DNA of 64,000 nucleotides from Ascarosepion bandense (taxonomy: Eukaryota > Mollusca > Cephalopoda > Sepiida > Sepiidae): assembly GCA_037127315.1 (NCBI GenBank), contig JBBBDQ010000346.1:7062501-7126500 (forward strand), written 5' to 3'. Below are positions 20,097 to 31,369 of the stretch, piece by piece (within the stretch, counting starts at the first letter, position 1; each line of letters starts with the position of its first letter). The notes beneath the pieces were generated by a model. That model was given only the letters and a program-made list of their open reading frames with translations, had not been told where the DNA came from and ran no database searches. The translations under genes were made by a program, and so were the position numbers.

Positions 20097-23000
20097 TTAA
20101 TATGTAATATAAGTTTTAAGATGTTTCGGCCAATGTACCTTTCTTCCAGCTTTTGTGGTGGTGTTTGTCGGTGTATTTGTCAACGTGGGGGTTGGTTTGG
20201 ACAATGTGGTATTTTGTGTACTTGTAGATTGTTCAGTCGTACTTTCCTTTATTGGTAAGTCTAAGTACGCTGGTTTTGGTCTGTCTATGGAGACAGTATC
20301 AAATTTGCCTTTTATGGCAAGTTTAAAATATTTGTGGTGTCTTTCAACTACCTGGAAAGGTCCGGAGTAGGTAGGACACAAAGGTTTTTTGACTGCATCA
20401 TTTCGAATAAAAACGTATTTGCAGTCGTGAAGGTCTTTTGGTGTGTAAAGTTCTTTAGTTTGTGTTCTTGTGGGTGTGTAAACTAAATCGTTCATTTTGT
20501 GTTTAAAATCTTTTACAAAAGTTGTAGTTGGTTGTAAGGAAGTGTTTTTTTCACAAAATTGACCTGGAAGTGTTAAAGATGTTCCAATAACCATTTCGGA
20601 AGCTGTACATCCCAAGTCTTCTTTGATAACATTCCTTATTGACAATAAAACAAGAGGCAAATTTTCAAACCATGTTCTGGAGTTGTTGTTAGCTGTTAAA
20701 GCTGTTTTAAGTTGTCTATGGAATCTTTCGATTAATCCATTTGCGCAGGGGTGATATGCTGTTGTTTTTATATGTTTGACTCCCAATAACTTTGTAAATT
20801 CATCGAAAAGCGTTGATTGAAATTGGGAGCCTCTGTCTGAAGGACAACCAAAGACTGCGATCCACTCTCGTAGTATGGTTTTAGAGATAGTCTCTGCTGA
20901 TATATCTCTAAGTGGGACGGCCACAGGCCATCTTGTAAATCTGTCAATGATAGTAAGTATATATTGACAGTCATTTGCTATTGGCAATGGCCCGACAATA
21001 TCGATGTGTAGGTTTGTGAACCTACCGTCTGGTTTTTTGAATTGTCCTGGAGGAGACTTTGTGTGTCTATTTGTTTTGCTCTTCTGACAATTCAAGCATG
21101 TTTGAGTCCAGTTTTTTATGTCAGTGTGCATATTAGGCCAAACAAAACGGTTGCTGATTAATTTTGCGGTTGCTCGGCGTCCAGGGTGTGAAAGGTTGTG
21201 GAAATGTGTAAATAACCTTTTTCTTAGTGATGGTGGTATATACGGTCTAGAGTGACCAGTTTTGACATCGCAAAGTATTGTTTTTGTTCCAAATGGAACA
21301 GGCTGTTCCTTCAGCTGTAGGGAAGTGTCGTTTAGTTTGTCTAATGTGGCATCTTTTTTTTGTTCATCTGCAATGAGCTCGAAGGTGAGATCTACCGACT
21401 CAATAGATTGTATTGTAGAGCGTGAAAGTGTATCTGCCACAATATTGTCTGAACCTTTTATGTATCGGATATCCGAGGTAAATTGTGATATATAGTCCAG
21501 TTGTCGAGTATCTCTGGGCGTATATTTCTCGGTATTTACATGTAAGGCGTAAGTAAGTGGTTTGTGGTCAGTGAAAACGGTGAAATCTCGTCCTTCGAGT
21601 AAGTGACGAAAGTGCCTTATGGACAAGTAAATTGCCAGTAACTCCCTTGAGAAGGTGCTGTATTTTCGTTGTGCAGTGTTCAATTTCACTGAGAAAAAGG
21701 ATATTGGTTTTTCCAAGCCATTTTGTTTTTGTTGTAGGACTGCTCCAATTGAGTCTCCTGACGCGTCTGTTGTTAGTGAAAGTGTTGTAGTGTTGTCATT
21801 AGAAATGTAGGAGAGCTTGGTAAAATCCGCTAATGCTTTTTTAGCATTGTGAAAAGCAGTTAAAGCTTCTCCTTCAATTTGAATTTTTGAATTTTTATTT
21901 TTTTGTTGCTGCAACATGTTTGTTAGCGGGGTTAATATTCTGGAACAACGTGGAATAAATCTACGGTAGTAATTTATCAAACCGAGAAATCTTCGAAGTT
22001 GTCGCAGTGATGTTGGTTGTGGGAAATTTTGTATGGCTGTGACTTTTTCTGGGATAGGTGTGATTCCCTGTTCGTCTATCATGTGGCCTAAAAAGTTCAA
22101 TTTCGAGACAGCAAAATCACATTTGCTTATGTTGATTTTCAAGCCGAAATGTGCTAGTCTCTCGAAAACTTGTAATAAATGGTCTTTATGTTCCTTGATG
22201 TCATTGCTAGCAATGAGGACATCGTCGATATAAGCAAAAGCAAATGGTAACCCTCTCAATACCTCGTCAATGAGTCTCTGGAAAGTTTGGGCAGCATTAC
22301 GTAGTCCAAATGGCATTCTGGTGAATTCGAAAAGTCCAAAAGGAGTTGTAATTGCTGTTTTTTCTATGTCTTCTTCGGCTACTGGAATTTGGTAGTAAGC
22401 TTTAACCAAATCTAGTTTTGTGAAGATTCTGGTTCCTTGCAAGCCCATGGCGAAATCGTGTAGATGTGGGATTGGATATCTATCAGGAACTGTTTTTGCG
22501 TTGATGTTCCTGAAATCCCCACAAGGTCGCCATGTACCTGTTTCTGGCTTCTGGACCATATGTAGCAGTGAGGAGTATGGACTACTAGAAGGACGTATAA
22601 TGCCTAATTATAACATGTGCTGAAATTCGTCTTTTGCTACTTTATATTTCTCTGGATGCAATCTGCGTGGTGATGCATGTGTGGGTGGTCCAGAGGTTGT
22701 GATATAATGTTTGGCTGTGTGACGAACTTCATCAGAATGTTTAAAGGGCGTAGTAAGAGTTGGAAATTTTGTAATCAACTCTTGCAGTCCATTCGCATCT
22801 GGTAGTGCCGCACAGATTCCTGTTGACTTGTAGATTGAGGTGATTCCCTTTGCTGTTAGGTCTGTGTTGCAATCGACGAGAGATTGCCTAGCCATGTTCA
22901 CTGAAACGTTGAAATGGGACAAAAAATCAGCTCCAAGAATCGGTGTTTTTACTTGGACTATTGTGAAGATCCACGGAAAAGGTCGGCGTAAACCCAAATT

Positions 23001-23291
23001 GAGCGTCAGTGCTATCTCTCCGTAGGTGTCAATTCTTGATCCATTTGCTGCTTGCAGTGTGAATGAAGATAGTTGGTGTTTTTTTCTGGGATCCGGTGGA
23101 ATAACGCTGATTTGTACGCCGGTGTCGACTAAAAATAAATATCCGGTATTTTTGTCTCGGATGTAAAATAGACGACTTCCTTGTTTTATACCAGCAACTA
23201 ATGTCGTCTTTACTTGCTGCCGGTGTAACCGTTTCCCTGGTTTTGTGTTGAAGTGTGTGAGGTCGAATTGAAGCTGCATGGTTTTATGCAC
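20097..23291 (-). pseudogene. pol: gypsy pol: protease, RT, RNase H, integrase (one nonsense codon)
   Basis: The first segment (23291-22608) carries the retroviral-type protease motif LVDTGVQISVIPP (Asp56) and ends at TAA (22610-22608), where a Gln codon would fit. The same frame continues for 16 codons to Met at 22559 and then 820 residues. Counted from that Met, these hold the RT with FTKLDL (D50) and YIDDVL (110-115), RNase H with TTDAS (D265), RELLA (E306) and FTDHKPL (D331), an integrase HHCC finger (H453, H457, C488, C491), and a core with HIDIVGPL (D520), SDRGSQF (D575) and GLIERF (E611). D-35-E spacing is normal. The segment just before D575 (FGCPSDRG) looks three or four residues short compared with relatives. 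Apart from the stop the frame is open. Confidence 0.93.
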
Positions 23292-24107
23292 TTCCTTGCT
23301 TCACATCCAAATTTGAAATGATACCAACAGGTATCATAGGTGCGTCGCTCTCTAGAAAATGAGCTCGATCTACTTCGACTTCTGCGTCGTGAGGAGGTTC
23401 TGTAAGGACGGGAACGTTCAGATGCTTGAAACTTCACCAAACTTTGAACCTGCAGAGTTAGATTTGCCATGCCCTGCAGCAGTTCAGTATACCTGTCTGG
23501 CGTGGTTGTTTGTGCTGTTGTGTTTCTTGGTGTTGGTGTATTCCTTTGTGTTGCGTCATTTGTTGGGTTGTAAGATGTGGCGTAAACGTTCTGGTTTTGG
23601 TTATTGTCGTGTATTTTATCGGCTATTTCCGATAATCTATCCAAGTCTAAATCCTCAGGGAGTGATGCGAGTATCTGTGTTGTATGAGTGTGGAGTTTGT
23701 CTGTCCATAGTTTTTTTTAACACCGTTTCGGACATGGTGCTGCTTCCCAACAAAGATTTCATTTTCCTCAAGAGTTGTGAGGGTGTCATATGTCCAAGGG
23801 TCAAATTGTTAAATAAATCATGTAACTTTTTTCCATCCAATGTACCCATACGTCTTATAATGGCGTTCTTTAGTGTATCATATGGTTTGTCCTCAGGCAT
23901 ATGGTCTAGCAAATCGACCACTTCTGCCGCCACGTCGGTGGGAAGTTTTTCCACGACGTATGCATACTTTGAGGTTTGCGATGTAATTTTTTTAGCGCTA
24001 AAAAGTGCATTTAGCTGAGAAAACCATACTGGTATGTTAGTTGGGTTGTAGCTGGGAATGCTGGCTGATATTGTTGCTGTTGTGGGTTCAATGTCGTTGT
24101 TTTCCAT
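23210..24107 (-). pseudogene. gag: gypsy gag with one frameshift
   Basis: Starts MENNDIEPTTATISASIPSY at 24107. The N-terminal capsid-like part contains NIPVWFSQLNALFSAKKI and PYDTLKNAIIRRMGTLDGKK. At about 23711-23718 a run of eight A (minus strand) shifts the frame after TVLKK; seven A would restore the family-like reading KKLWTDKL. The frame then runs 23644-23210, with a basic R/S-rich stretch and a zinc-knuckle-like cysteine/histidine cluster (CWYHFKFG with C106, H109, C114, C119, C123 of that segment). Gag overlaps pol by about 80 bp in another frame, so pol expression would need a ribosomal frameshift. The A-run could be a real mutation or a sequencing error. Confidence 0.85.
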
Positions 24108-24176
24108 CTTTTACACGTTGTGGTAATTTTTGTGTTGTTTTCTAATATGAGAGCTTTTTTGTGTTACGTGCTTTCA

Positions 24177-24194
24177 CCAGTCGGAAGGTCACCA
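24177..24194 (-). promoter_or_regulatory. primer binding site of the gypsy element
   Basis: Minus strand reads TGGTGACCTTCCGACTGG starting 4 nt inside the 5' LTR end. TGG is complementary to the CCA of a tRNA; the exact tRNA is not identified. Confidence 0.65.
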
Positions 24195-24198
24195 ATTT

Positions 24199-24991
24199 TG
24201 TAGGGGATTTGGTATTTGTTGGGTTGTATGTGCTTCCGTATTTTACGGGTCTGGCTCTCTAGATTATTTCCCCCACAAATACAACACTCTGTTTTACAAT
24301 TGCGCAAAGTGAAAGGAATAATTCACAACGGACATTAAACAACAAACAATTTATTATGTGAAAAATAAAATGGTACGTGGAAACAAATAAAATACATGAT
24401 ACGAAAATTGCCTTTTGGGAAATAAAACTTGGCAAGAAGTTAAATTTGTTCAAAGATGTGTATAAGTTTACATTAGCAGAGTCCGTAAATAAGTCTTTCC
24501 TACTTACATTTAGTTCATTTTAGGTGGCGACAGCGTGTCGCGTTGCTGAAAGAAAGTTCGTCGGATTTTTCTTTTCAAGGTCCTCGGAGCTAGGTCATGA
24601 ACTTTGGCGTGGAAGAAATGACTTGGCCGGCAAAGTATCGGTGGCATGCGGACTTAATGGCTAGCTTGGTGACTGACCTTTTTTTTTCTAACTGTGTGTA
24701 TTATATACATTAATAGGGGATCAAAGAATCTACCTGACATTAGGGTGTGAAAACATTTATTGACCAATCAGATTTATTATTTTACTATTTGTTTTGGGGC
24801 CTAAATATTTTTGTGTTAATTTACTTCCGATCCTATTTTTCTAGAATGTTCTTATTCTAAGTTTTTAGCTGATTGGTTGAGAAATATAAAAATGTAATCT
24901 AAATTCTACTGCCGTTTTGATCCAATTTTTCTAGAATGTTTTATTTGATTTCCAGTTGCTTATTTTAATAGAAAAAAAAATGTATCCCATA
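24199..24991 (-). repeat. gypsy 5' LTR (right on plus strand)
   Basis: Near-identical partner of 19268-20059. In element orientation it starts TATGGGATAC and ends CCCCTACA. Confidence 0.9.
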
Positions 24992-25104
24992 AGCAACAAG
25001 AATGAGAGCAACAACAACAACAACACCAAAAACAAAAACAACAAAAACAGCAACAAGAAAATGAAGAAATTAAATTTGCTTGGATACGTTTATTTATTTT
25101 TGAA

Positions 25105-25813
25105 CTAGCAGTATAGCCCGGCATTGCTCGGGTGTAAACTAAAACTAATCCATTGTCCTGCAGCTCAGACTCTTTCGACGTTGGCACGAAAGACTAAAAA
25201 GCAATAGTTAGTTGTTTCCAGTTAAAGCGAAACCGTAGACTGAAAGAAAAATGAATGGATGTAAGTCAAATTTTGATTTCCTGGTATCGATATCAAATAA
25301 GTTTTTTTCATCGTAAACTGAATTTTGAAGGCTAAATAAGTCCTCTGAGTAAATGGTATGATGGCTGAGACTAAGAACTACAATTATACCTACTTAGAGC
25401 CAAACCCGAAGCAAAAGCTAAAATAAAAGGGCTGAAAAAAATACAGACATACAGGCAGATAAACAAACACACACATCTTGCCTTATATATATATATTATC
25501 GATTTTCTGCACTATTGTAAGAACTGCAACCTTGAAACTTCTGAATATCTTTGTCTATGAGTGTAACAAATTTGATTAAAATCGGACAACTCCTTCTATA
25601 ATCCGATTTTTTCGATTATCAATTTTCGATTTTTATCGGAGGTACCTCGACACAAAACCTAGCTAAGAACACTCGCAGACGCTTCTAGTACAACTGTGTA
25701 AATTTTCAAGAAAATCGGTTCAGCCGTTTCGGTGTCTATAGGTAACGGACACACACACACAGACAGACACACACACACACAGAGACAAATTTCCATTTAT
25801 AAATAAGTTTAGA
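25105..25813 (-). mobile_element. non-autonomous Helitron, copy 4 (complete ends)
   Basis: On the minus strand it begins TCTAAACTTATTTATAAA after A (25814). It ends with hairpin CCCGAGCAATGCCGGG, CTATACTG and CTAG (25105-25108), followed by T. It is 709 bp and contains the internal block shared with copies 2 and 3. It inserted about 110 bp beyond the gypsy element. No coding capacity. Confidence 0.8.
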
Positions 25814-25920
25814 TAGATTAGGATTTTTTTAAGAAAGGTTTACGAAAAATAATACAATAAAAACTTATATTTCCTTTTTATTGTAAACGATATGCTTTAT
25901 TAAAGAAAAATTTTTCATTT

Positions 25921-26160
25921 TTCATCCGTTACACCCAATGGTGTGTAGGGCGGCAACAAAGCTTCTCCACTTCTGCCTATCTTGGGCCAGTCAATGAATT
26001 CCAAGCTTTCATCTCATTCTCCACTGTACTTCTCCATGTCGTTCTTGGTCTTCCCCTCTTTCTTTTGCCATCTGGGGTCCAGTGCAGTGCTGTTCTTGTA
26101 ATTGACTGTGGATCTTTCCGGATCACATACCCAATCCATCTCCTCCGCCTTCTTGTAATG
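25921..26160 (-). pseudogene. RTE-type LINE, ORF C-terminus and 3' end
   Basis: Minus-strand readings include GYVIRKDPQSIT, TALDPRWQKK (frame-shifted), RTTWRSTVENEM and KWRSFVAALHTIG. This is the C-terminal tail of RTE-like endonuclease/RT proteins. The end (GTGTAACGGATGAAAA on the minus strand) is the family 3' tail. The same tail is tandemly repeated at 50330-50780. The 5' side is truncated at about 26160. Confidence 0.75.
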
Positions 26161-26244
26161 ATGAGAACAGCGGCACCATCATTAAAAGAAAAGAAAAATT
26201 CAAAATAAGTAAAAAAATGTAATAACTTAAAAGACTGACCGCTA

Positions 26245-28386
26245 CAGAAACGCGATACCTATGAATTTTTAAAAATGGTAAACATTTCTTGAAGTATTTT
26301 AGTTTTAATTTCAAGCTAATATTTTAAATTTAATATTTTCAATAAGCAAAATATTCATTTAAAACACTTAATAAAACAGCTAAAATTTTTAACAAAATTT
26401 TTATATATTTTTTTGTTGTTGTTAAGAAAAATTCTAATAAAAATATTTTGTAAAAAAAATTGCAGCTAAAAATTAAAATACAATAGAAAATAACTAAAAA
26501 AACTGATTTACAACGAAACTAAATAAATTATCTTTCAATTCCGCATCTGTTGCTTTTTAACCTTACTTTTTACAGCAATAACACTCAAATTCTATGAATT
26601 CTGAGTTCAACTGGAAAAGCTTGAGGCTAAATTTTTCATACCTATGTGAGAACTCCGTTTTTTGGCACCTATCCTTTGGCTTTGATGTTTCATCTCTTTA
26701 GAGTGAGAAAGATATATATGTAGGCACCTCCATTAAATCGCTGAAAAAACCGCATAGTACGAATAAAAACGGCCCCAAAATTAATAAAAACAAACCTTTT
26801 CCTTCCATCAAAAGGTTTATGTTATTATTTAGAGGAAAGATCAAAGTATTTTAAATTATTTTTTTAATTTTTTTACACTTTCGAAATTTTGGTAAAAAAC
26901 CTTGTTTTAATTTTAGTTAGCGGGTTACCAAATTGTTACAAGAATTTACAATGAAAAACCTTTGCATTATAAGTCATTTTTTTTGTTTTGTTTTGTTTTT
27001 TTTTTTTGTTTTTTTGTTTTTGTTTTTTTTTTTTCGGTGACAGAAATATTAATTTGGAAATTATTGCAAAAATCAAATAATTGTTGAATTTTAATGAACC
27101 TGAAAGTTCATTAAAATCCGACAATATATTTATTTTTTATTTCACTTTTTTTTTATTTGACTTATTCATACATGAATAAAATTAATTTTGAAATTATTAT
27201 TTTGAAAATGTTAGTAAAAATATTTTTTTTTACATCTGTTACCCACCATCCACGCAAATTCATGAAATTTTAAGAAATTAAATTTTGTTGGGAAAACTGG
27301 ATTTATTAGTTAAACGCTGGACTCATTGAGGAATGCAAATCATCTGTTTTTTTTTTTTTAAGATTTTACCTTTATTTCCGAAAATCTGCTGCCAATAGTA
27401 AAATAAAAAATGCAAAGACATTAATTTGATAAATGTTTAGTTGCTTTAATTAATAATATACACTAAGGACATCATAGTCTAAAGAAATCAAATACGATTA
27501 TTAATGAAATGTTAAAAGAAATGTTTTCATTTTTTTTTTTTAATTATAATAATTTATAAACTTTCAAAAATATTCTTAAATATTTCAAAGATTTGTTGTC
27601 GGTAGTTTATTAACTTAAGTGAAGATTATATTTATTAATCGAAAATTGAAAAGTTTAATACAAATCATCGTGTTTTCATATTTCTAAAATGATTTTAAAT
27701 CTTTTTTTTTGGTTTGTTTTGTGTATTTGAAGTTTTTTTGTGTGTGTCTGTGTGTCTGTGTGTGTCTGTGTGTGTGTTTGTGTGTGTGTGTGTGTGGTAA
27801 TTTCTATGCGTACATTAAAAGGTCATGTGTTTCAGGGGTTCTTCCCTTTATAGGAAAAAATTGTACAATTACGTCACTTGTGATCGCTATACACTTATCT
27901 TATCTCTAATCTGACAACCTATCAATATGTTTCAAATACGGAGGAAAAATTAGAAAGTTCAAATCTGTGTTTAAGAAATAGTTTTGTTCTAAATGTCATG
28001 CTATAAATAAGTAATACTTGTGTAAATCAGATTAATTTAACATTAAAGTTGCTAATTTTCCAAAAATAATGTGTCACAGATGTATATTTTTTGCAAGATT
28101 TTTAAAACCCAGAATTTAGTTTTTGTTTACAAATGTGTCGATCGCTCAAAAATGGCCGAAAAATTGAAAGATTAAAAAAAAAATTTAAAAATTTTAGATT
28201 CCAATCAATATAATTTCTGCTTGAAATACACCAGCAGAGTATTTTGCTTACTGGAAAGAGTAAATTTAATAATCGTTTAGCTTTGAATTAAAATTAAAAT
28301 AAAAGTTTCAAGAAAACGTTTTTTTTTTTTTGTTTTAAAGATTCAGTTAAAAAATTAGTTATTGAAAACGAGTGGCGGTACCTAAA
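26245..28386. repeat. AT-rich element with ~100-bp terminal inverted repeats
   Basis: 26245-26345 (GCGATACCTATGAATTTTT, TTCTTGAAGTATTTTAGTTT, AAGCAAAATATTC) is an approximate reverse complement of 28262-28386 (GCAAAATACTC, TTCTTGAAACTTTTATTTT, GGTACCGCC). The interior is non-coding, with (GT)n at 27737-27797 and many poly-T runs. A diverged inverted copy of its right two-thirds lies at 32870-34340. It is probably a large non-autonomous DNA element, but no target duplication was found. Confidence 0.5.
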
Positions 28387-28885
28387 TGAGACTGGTCGCT
28401 GAAAAGACGAAGCAACACAGAGACGAAACGGCATGTAGTAAACTTAGCAACTCATTTAAAACTCCTCTGCTGGATCCGTCTTGATCCCATCATTCCCTAG
28501 AGAGACCCGAAGTCCTTACAATTATCATCATCATTAATGATGTTGTTATAACACCCCTACTCTTAAATAAAATTTATAACTTTTCCAATTTGCAAAATAA
28601 ATAATTACAAATTAAAGTTAGTTTTGCAGCTTTGCTTACAGTCAAAGGGGGATAACTCACTCATTTTGTAAAATCTAACATATTTTGCAGTTCGTATTTT
28701 TCCCCACTCTCCTTGATTTTCCATTATTTTCTCTTGTATTATTATTTGTTCGAAGATCCTTCTAATGTTTATTAATTGGATTCTTTCTTAAAAGTCTATT
28801 TTCAAGATCTAAAAATTAAATAGGTTTCCTATTTCTTCGTGAATCTCCTTGATGAGTTAATGTACGACCTGTTCGTTGTGCGTTG
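28387..28885. other. no recognised feature
   Basis: Nothing beyond AT-rich DNA and a short stretch (28390-28500) that partly mirrors 32740-32870. Confidence 0.3.
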
Positions 28886-29151
28886 GATGTGCGTTGTGGT
28901 GCATTGGATATCGGCTCGGAACGAGAAATTGGTGGAGCCGAGTTCGAATTCCAGCTGAATTCATTGCCTTCACTTACGCACAAATACTCTTGGGAAAGTT
29001 ATTAATCCGTCTCTATAGCCTTGGCTGGCAACCAATCTACCACAGAAAGCAATGGCAACCTACTGCGGGATAATCTTCTGCCCAGTCAGTCATGTCTTTT
29101 TCGAGACATGATCGCCCAATCGTGTTTCACGTATGGCATTTAACTGACTGA
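28886..29151 (+). mobile_element. SINE-A copy
   Basis: Starts GATGTGCGTTGTGGTGCATT, with B box GAGTTCGAATTCCAG, and ends TTTAACTGACTGA. An internal deletion of about 40 bp removes the CCCTCCAGTTATGGG segment. Confidence 0.75.
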
Positions 29152-29639
29152 TTGACGACCTGTTATCAGTGACTGCTGAATTGATTTTTCTTCAGTTGTC
29201 GAATATTTCTCTTTATCTAATTTTATTCTAACTCTATCGCAACATGGAATCTATTAAAATTCTTTTCCATTCTGTATGTATGTATGTATGTATGTATATG
29301 CGTTTATTGCTGGGTAGGATTGTCTTTGAAGTTAACGCTCAGAGTGAATGGTGAAAAGGAAGGAGGTGATAGGTGAGAGAAAAAGAGAGAAAGATAGAGA
29401 CAAAAAAACAGTCGCTTGACGTTTGTCAAGGGTACGTGTTAATTACGCTCGCCTCATTTCTCTCTGGCGACGGTTGAGCTTGCTCCGTCTTTTATTTCGT
29501 TTGTGGGGCTCGAAAAGATCATTTAGGAATTCAACCCCGGATGGGATTCTGGCCTTTCCACTGGACGACAGACTAATTTCACGTCGGTTCGCGAAAAGGG
29601 TCCATAAAAAGTATTTGTTTCTAATAATTAAAGATTATT

Positions 29640-29677
<38 letters not shown>

Positions 29678-30030
29678 TGTTTCCTAGTTTTCTATCGCCC
29701 GAAAAGCATTTCGCATCGAGGAGTGAAATTTAACGAGTTTTGTCTTTTGGAATCGCTTTTGCGTGTGTGCTAAGCAAAGTTTGTAAATTCAAGTAAATTC
29801 GTTTATTTCTAACAAAATCAATGAGTCAGTGCTTAGCATTTGAATTTTAAAATCTAGAATTTGTTTTTTCACTACAACCCAAAGATAAAATTTTGCTCTT
29901 TCATGAATTATATTTCTTTTAGGCATGAATTAGGCATTGACTTTTCTAAAACCGAATCATCCACATTTGCGCCTTCTCGTCGTTAGAAAGAAAATGTCTG
30001 GAATTCGCTTCCCATGCAATATATTAATTT
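29152..30030. other. no recognised gene; (TATG)n and long poly-T
   Basis: (TATG)n lies at about 29274-29297 and poly-T at 29643-29674. The 116-codon frame at 29423-29773 spans the poly-T run and shows no family motif, so I do not call it a gene. Confidence 0.35.
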
Positions 30031-30222
30031 TACACTATTTACATTATTCGGACTATTGTCCTCATTTTTGTTGCCATTTGTGCGACGTTTCGGCCGTTGT
30101 ACGCACCGGCCTTCTTCAGGTGCTAGGAATTTCGAACCGAAACCTTTATTACAATCGAATGAAAGGTTTGGTTCGAAATTAACAAAGATGTGCACAATAG
30201 TCCGAATAATGTAAATAGTGTT
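30031..30222. repeat. nested foldback (inverted repeat) element
   Basis: The outer arms CACTATTTACATTATTCGG... (30032-30058) and ...CCGAATAATGTAAATAGTG (30196-30222) are exact complements over about 27 bp. Inner arms near 30130-30147 and 30163-30180 (TTTCGAACC / GGTTCGAAA) form a second hairpin. Between them is CGACGTTTCGGCC ... GGCCTTCTTCAGG. There is no coding content. Confidence 0.7.
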
Positions 30223-31369
30223 GTTGTGTTGTATCTTTTTGGTATAATTAGAAGATAACACAAACTTGAATTAATGATGTATATTTTTGGTATAAAACTT
30301 TAGGTTTTTACATCAAGTTACAACCTTTAAATTTCGTGTGGATACAGGAGCAGACTAGCTAAATTCTCTTCACTGTGGGATGCTAGTAGTAAACGAGCCT
30401 ATCCCTCTGGACTCTAGCGTCCTCCTTTTTCAAATATCCTACACAAAACTACTGTCTTTAACTCCTACTTCTTACTCCTACTCCTACCAAAAGAAAAGGT
30501 TCCTTATTTTGCCGCCCAATTTTGAATTCTTGGCGTCAGTGTGTCTATCTTTTTCTATTTTCAGAACACTCGCCATTTTATAAAGCATAACAGTGTAAAT
30601 ACTACCTCATATCAGAAATATAGACAAATATTAATTTGAGTTTTGTTATCTTCTTCCCAAAGTTTCTCGAAAGCGTTGAAATCTCTGCGACCTTTTCTGC
30701 TAATTTCCCGGATTTGTAAAATCAAACGGCTCTAGGGTAGTTAATTTGAACATTTTGTTTTTGAACATTTTTTAAATTCGGTCTTGTTCTTCGAGAAAAT
30801 AATTTTCTTCTTTCAGAAACAATCCCTCACTGACTCCTTGTTCCGCTGGGCTTAGGGTGGAAAGACGTATTTTATTGTTGGATTCCTAAAATCTAATTGC
30901 ACAAAAAATTCGGGCATATACACTTACACCATTTCACGAGCCAATTAAAAAAGCATCCTCATATTATTCATGCACCAATAAAAAGGCTTTTTTCATGTGA
31001 CAGTTGGCTTACAAACTTTACCGTGTGCAGACGTCTTCGTAAAAAAAAAATCGAATACATTTCTCATTTATTAAGCAATCAGGATTTAAAGAAAACCCTA
31101 AAATCTCTGAGCTTAATCAATTTGTCTTAAACACATAAATAGCGTGAAGTTTTGCTTTCTTACTATAGAGAACACAGTTATAAACTGAACTCCTCGAACA
31201 GAAGACATCCATTTGCTTATTCTCTTGCATTTTCTCTTTCATTGCAACCATTGATTGTTTTAAATCATTTACTGGAGGTACCTACTTCAATACCTAAATC
31301 AACAAAATAATAAGACAATATCTACCGCTAAATAAATTTTACATTTATTATTACAAAATTTAGGGGTCT
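30223..31369. other. no recognised feature
   Basis: Short open frames (30380-30583, 30897-31130) lack motifs. I see no gene, RNA or repeat boundary. Confidence 0.35.

Larger units (their letters stand above)
19264..24995 (-). mobile_element. Ty3/gypsy LTR retrotransposon, full length, recently inserted
   Basis: Order on the minus strand is 5' LTR (24991-24199), PBS, gag, pro-RT-RNaseH-IN, polypurine tract, 3' LTR (20059-19268). It is flanked by a 4-bp direct repeat, AGCA, at 19264-19267 and 24992-24995. The two LTRs of about 792 bp differ at only about four substitutions and one homopolymer length by eye, implying a young insertion. Coding is interrupted by a frameshift in gag and a nonsense codon in pol (see those entries). 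No envelope-like ORF follows pol. Ordinary cut-and-paste of RNA-derived cDNA by its integrase is the expected mobility route for this family. Confidence 0.92.

Noticed and set aside
23359..24018. 219-codon plus-strand frame over gypsy gag
   Set aside because: It is the antisense shadow of gag, whose own strand carries the recognisable protein motifs.
29423..29773. 116-codon frame as a host exon
   Set aside because: It crosses a 32-nt poly-T run and has no motif, splice evidence or conservation that I can see.
30082..30120. Hammerhead-ribozyme-like core on the minus strand (CTGAAGA ... GAAAC GTC)
   Set aside because: The core words are present and GGCC/GGCC could form stem II, but stem I does not pair and stem III has no loop, so it cannot fold as a hammerhead.
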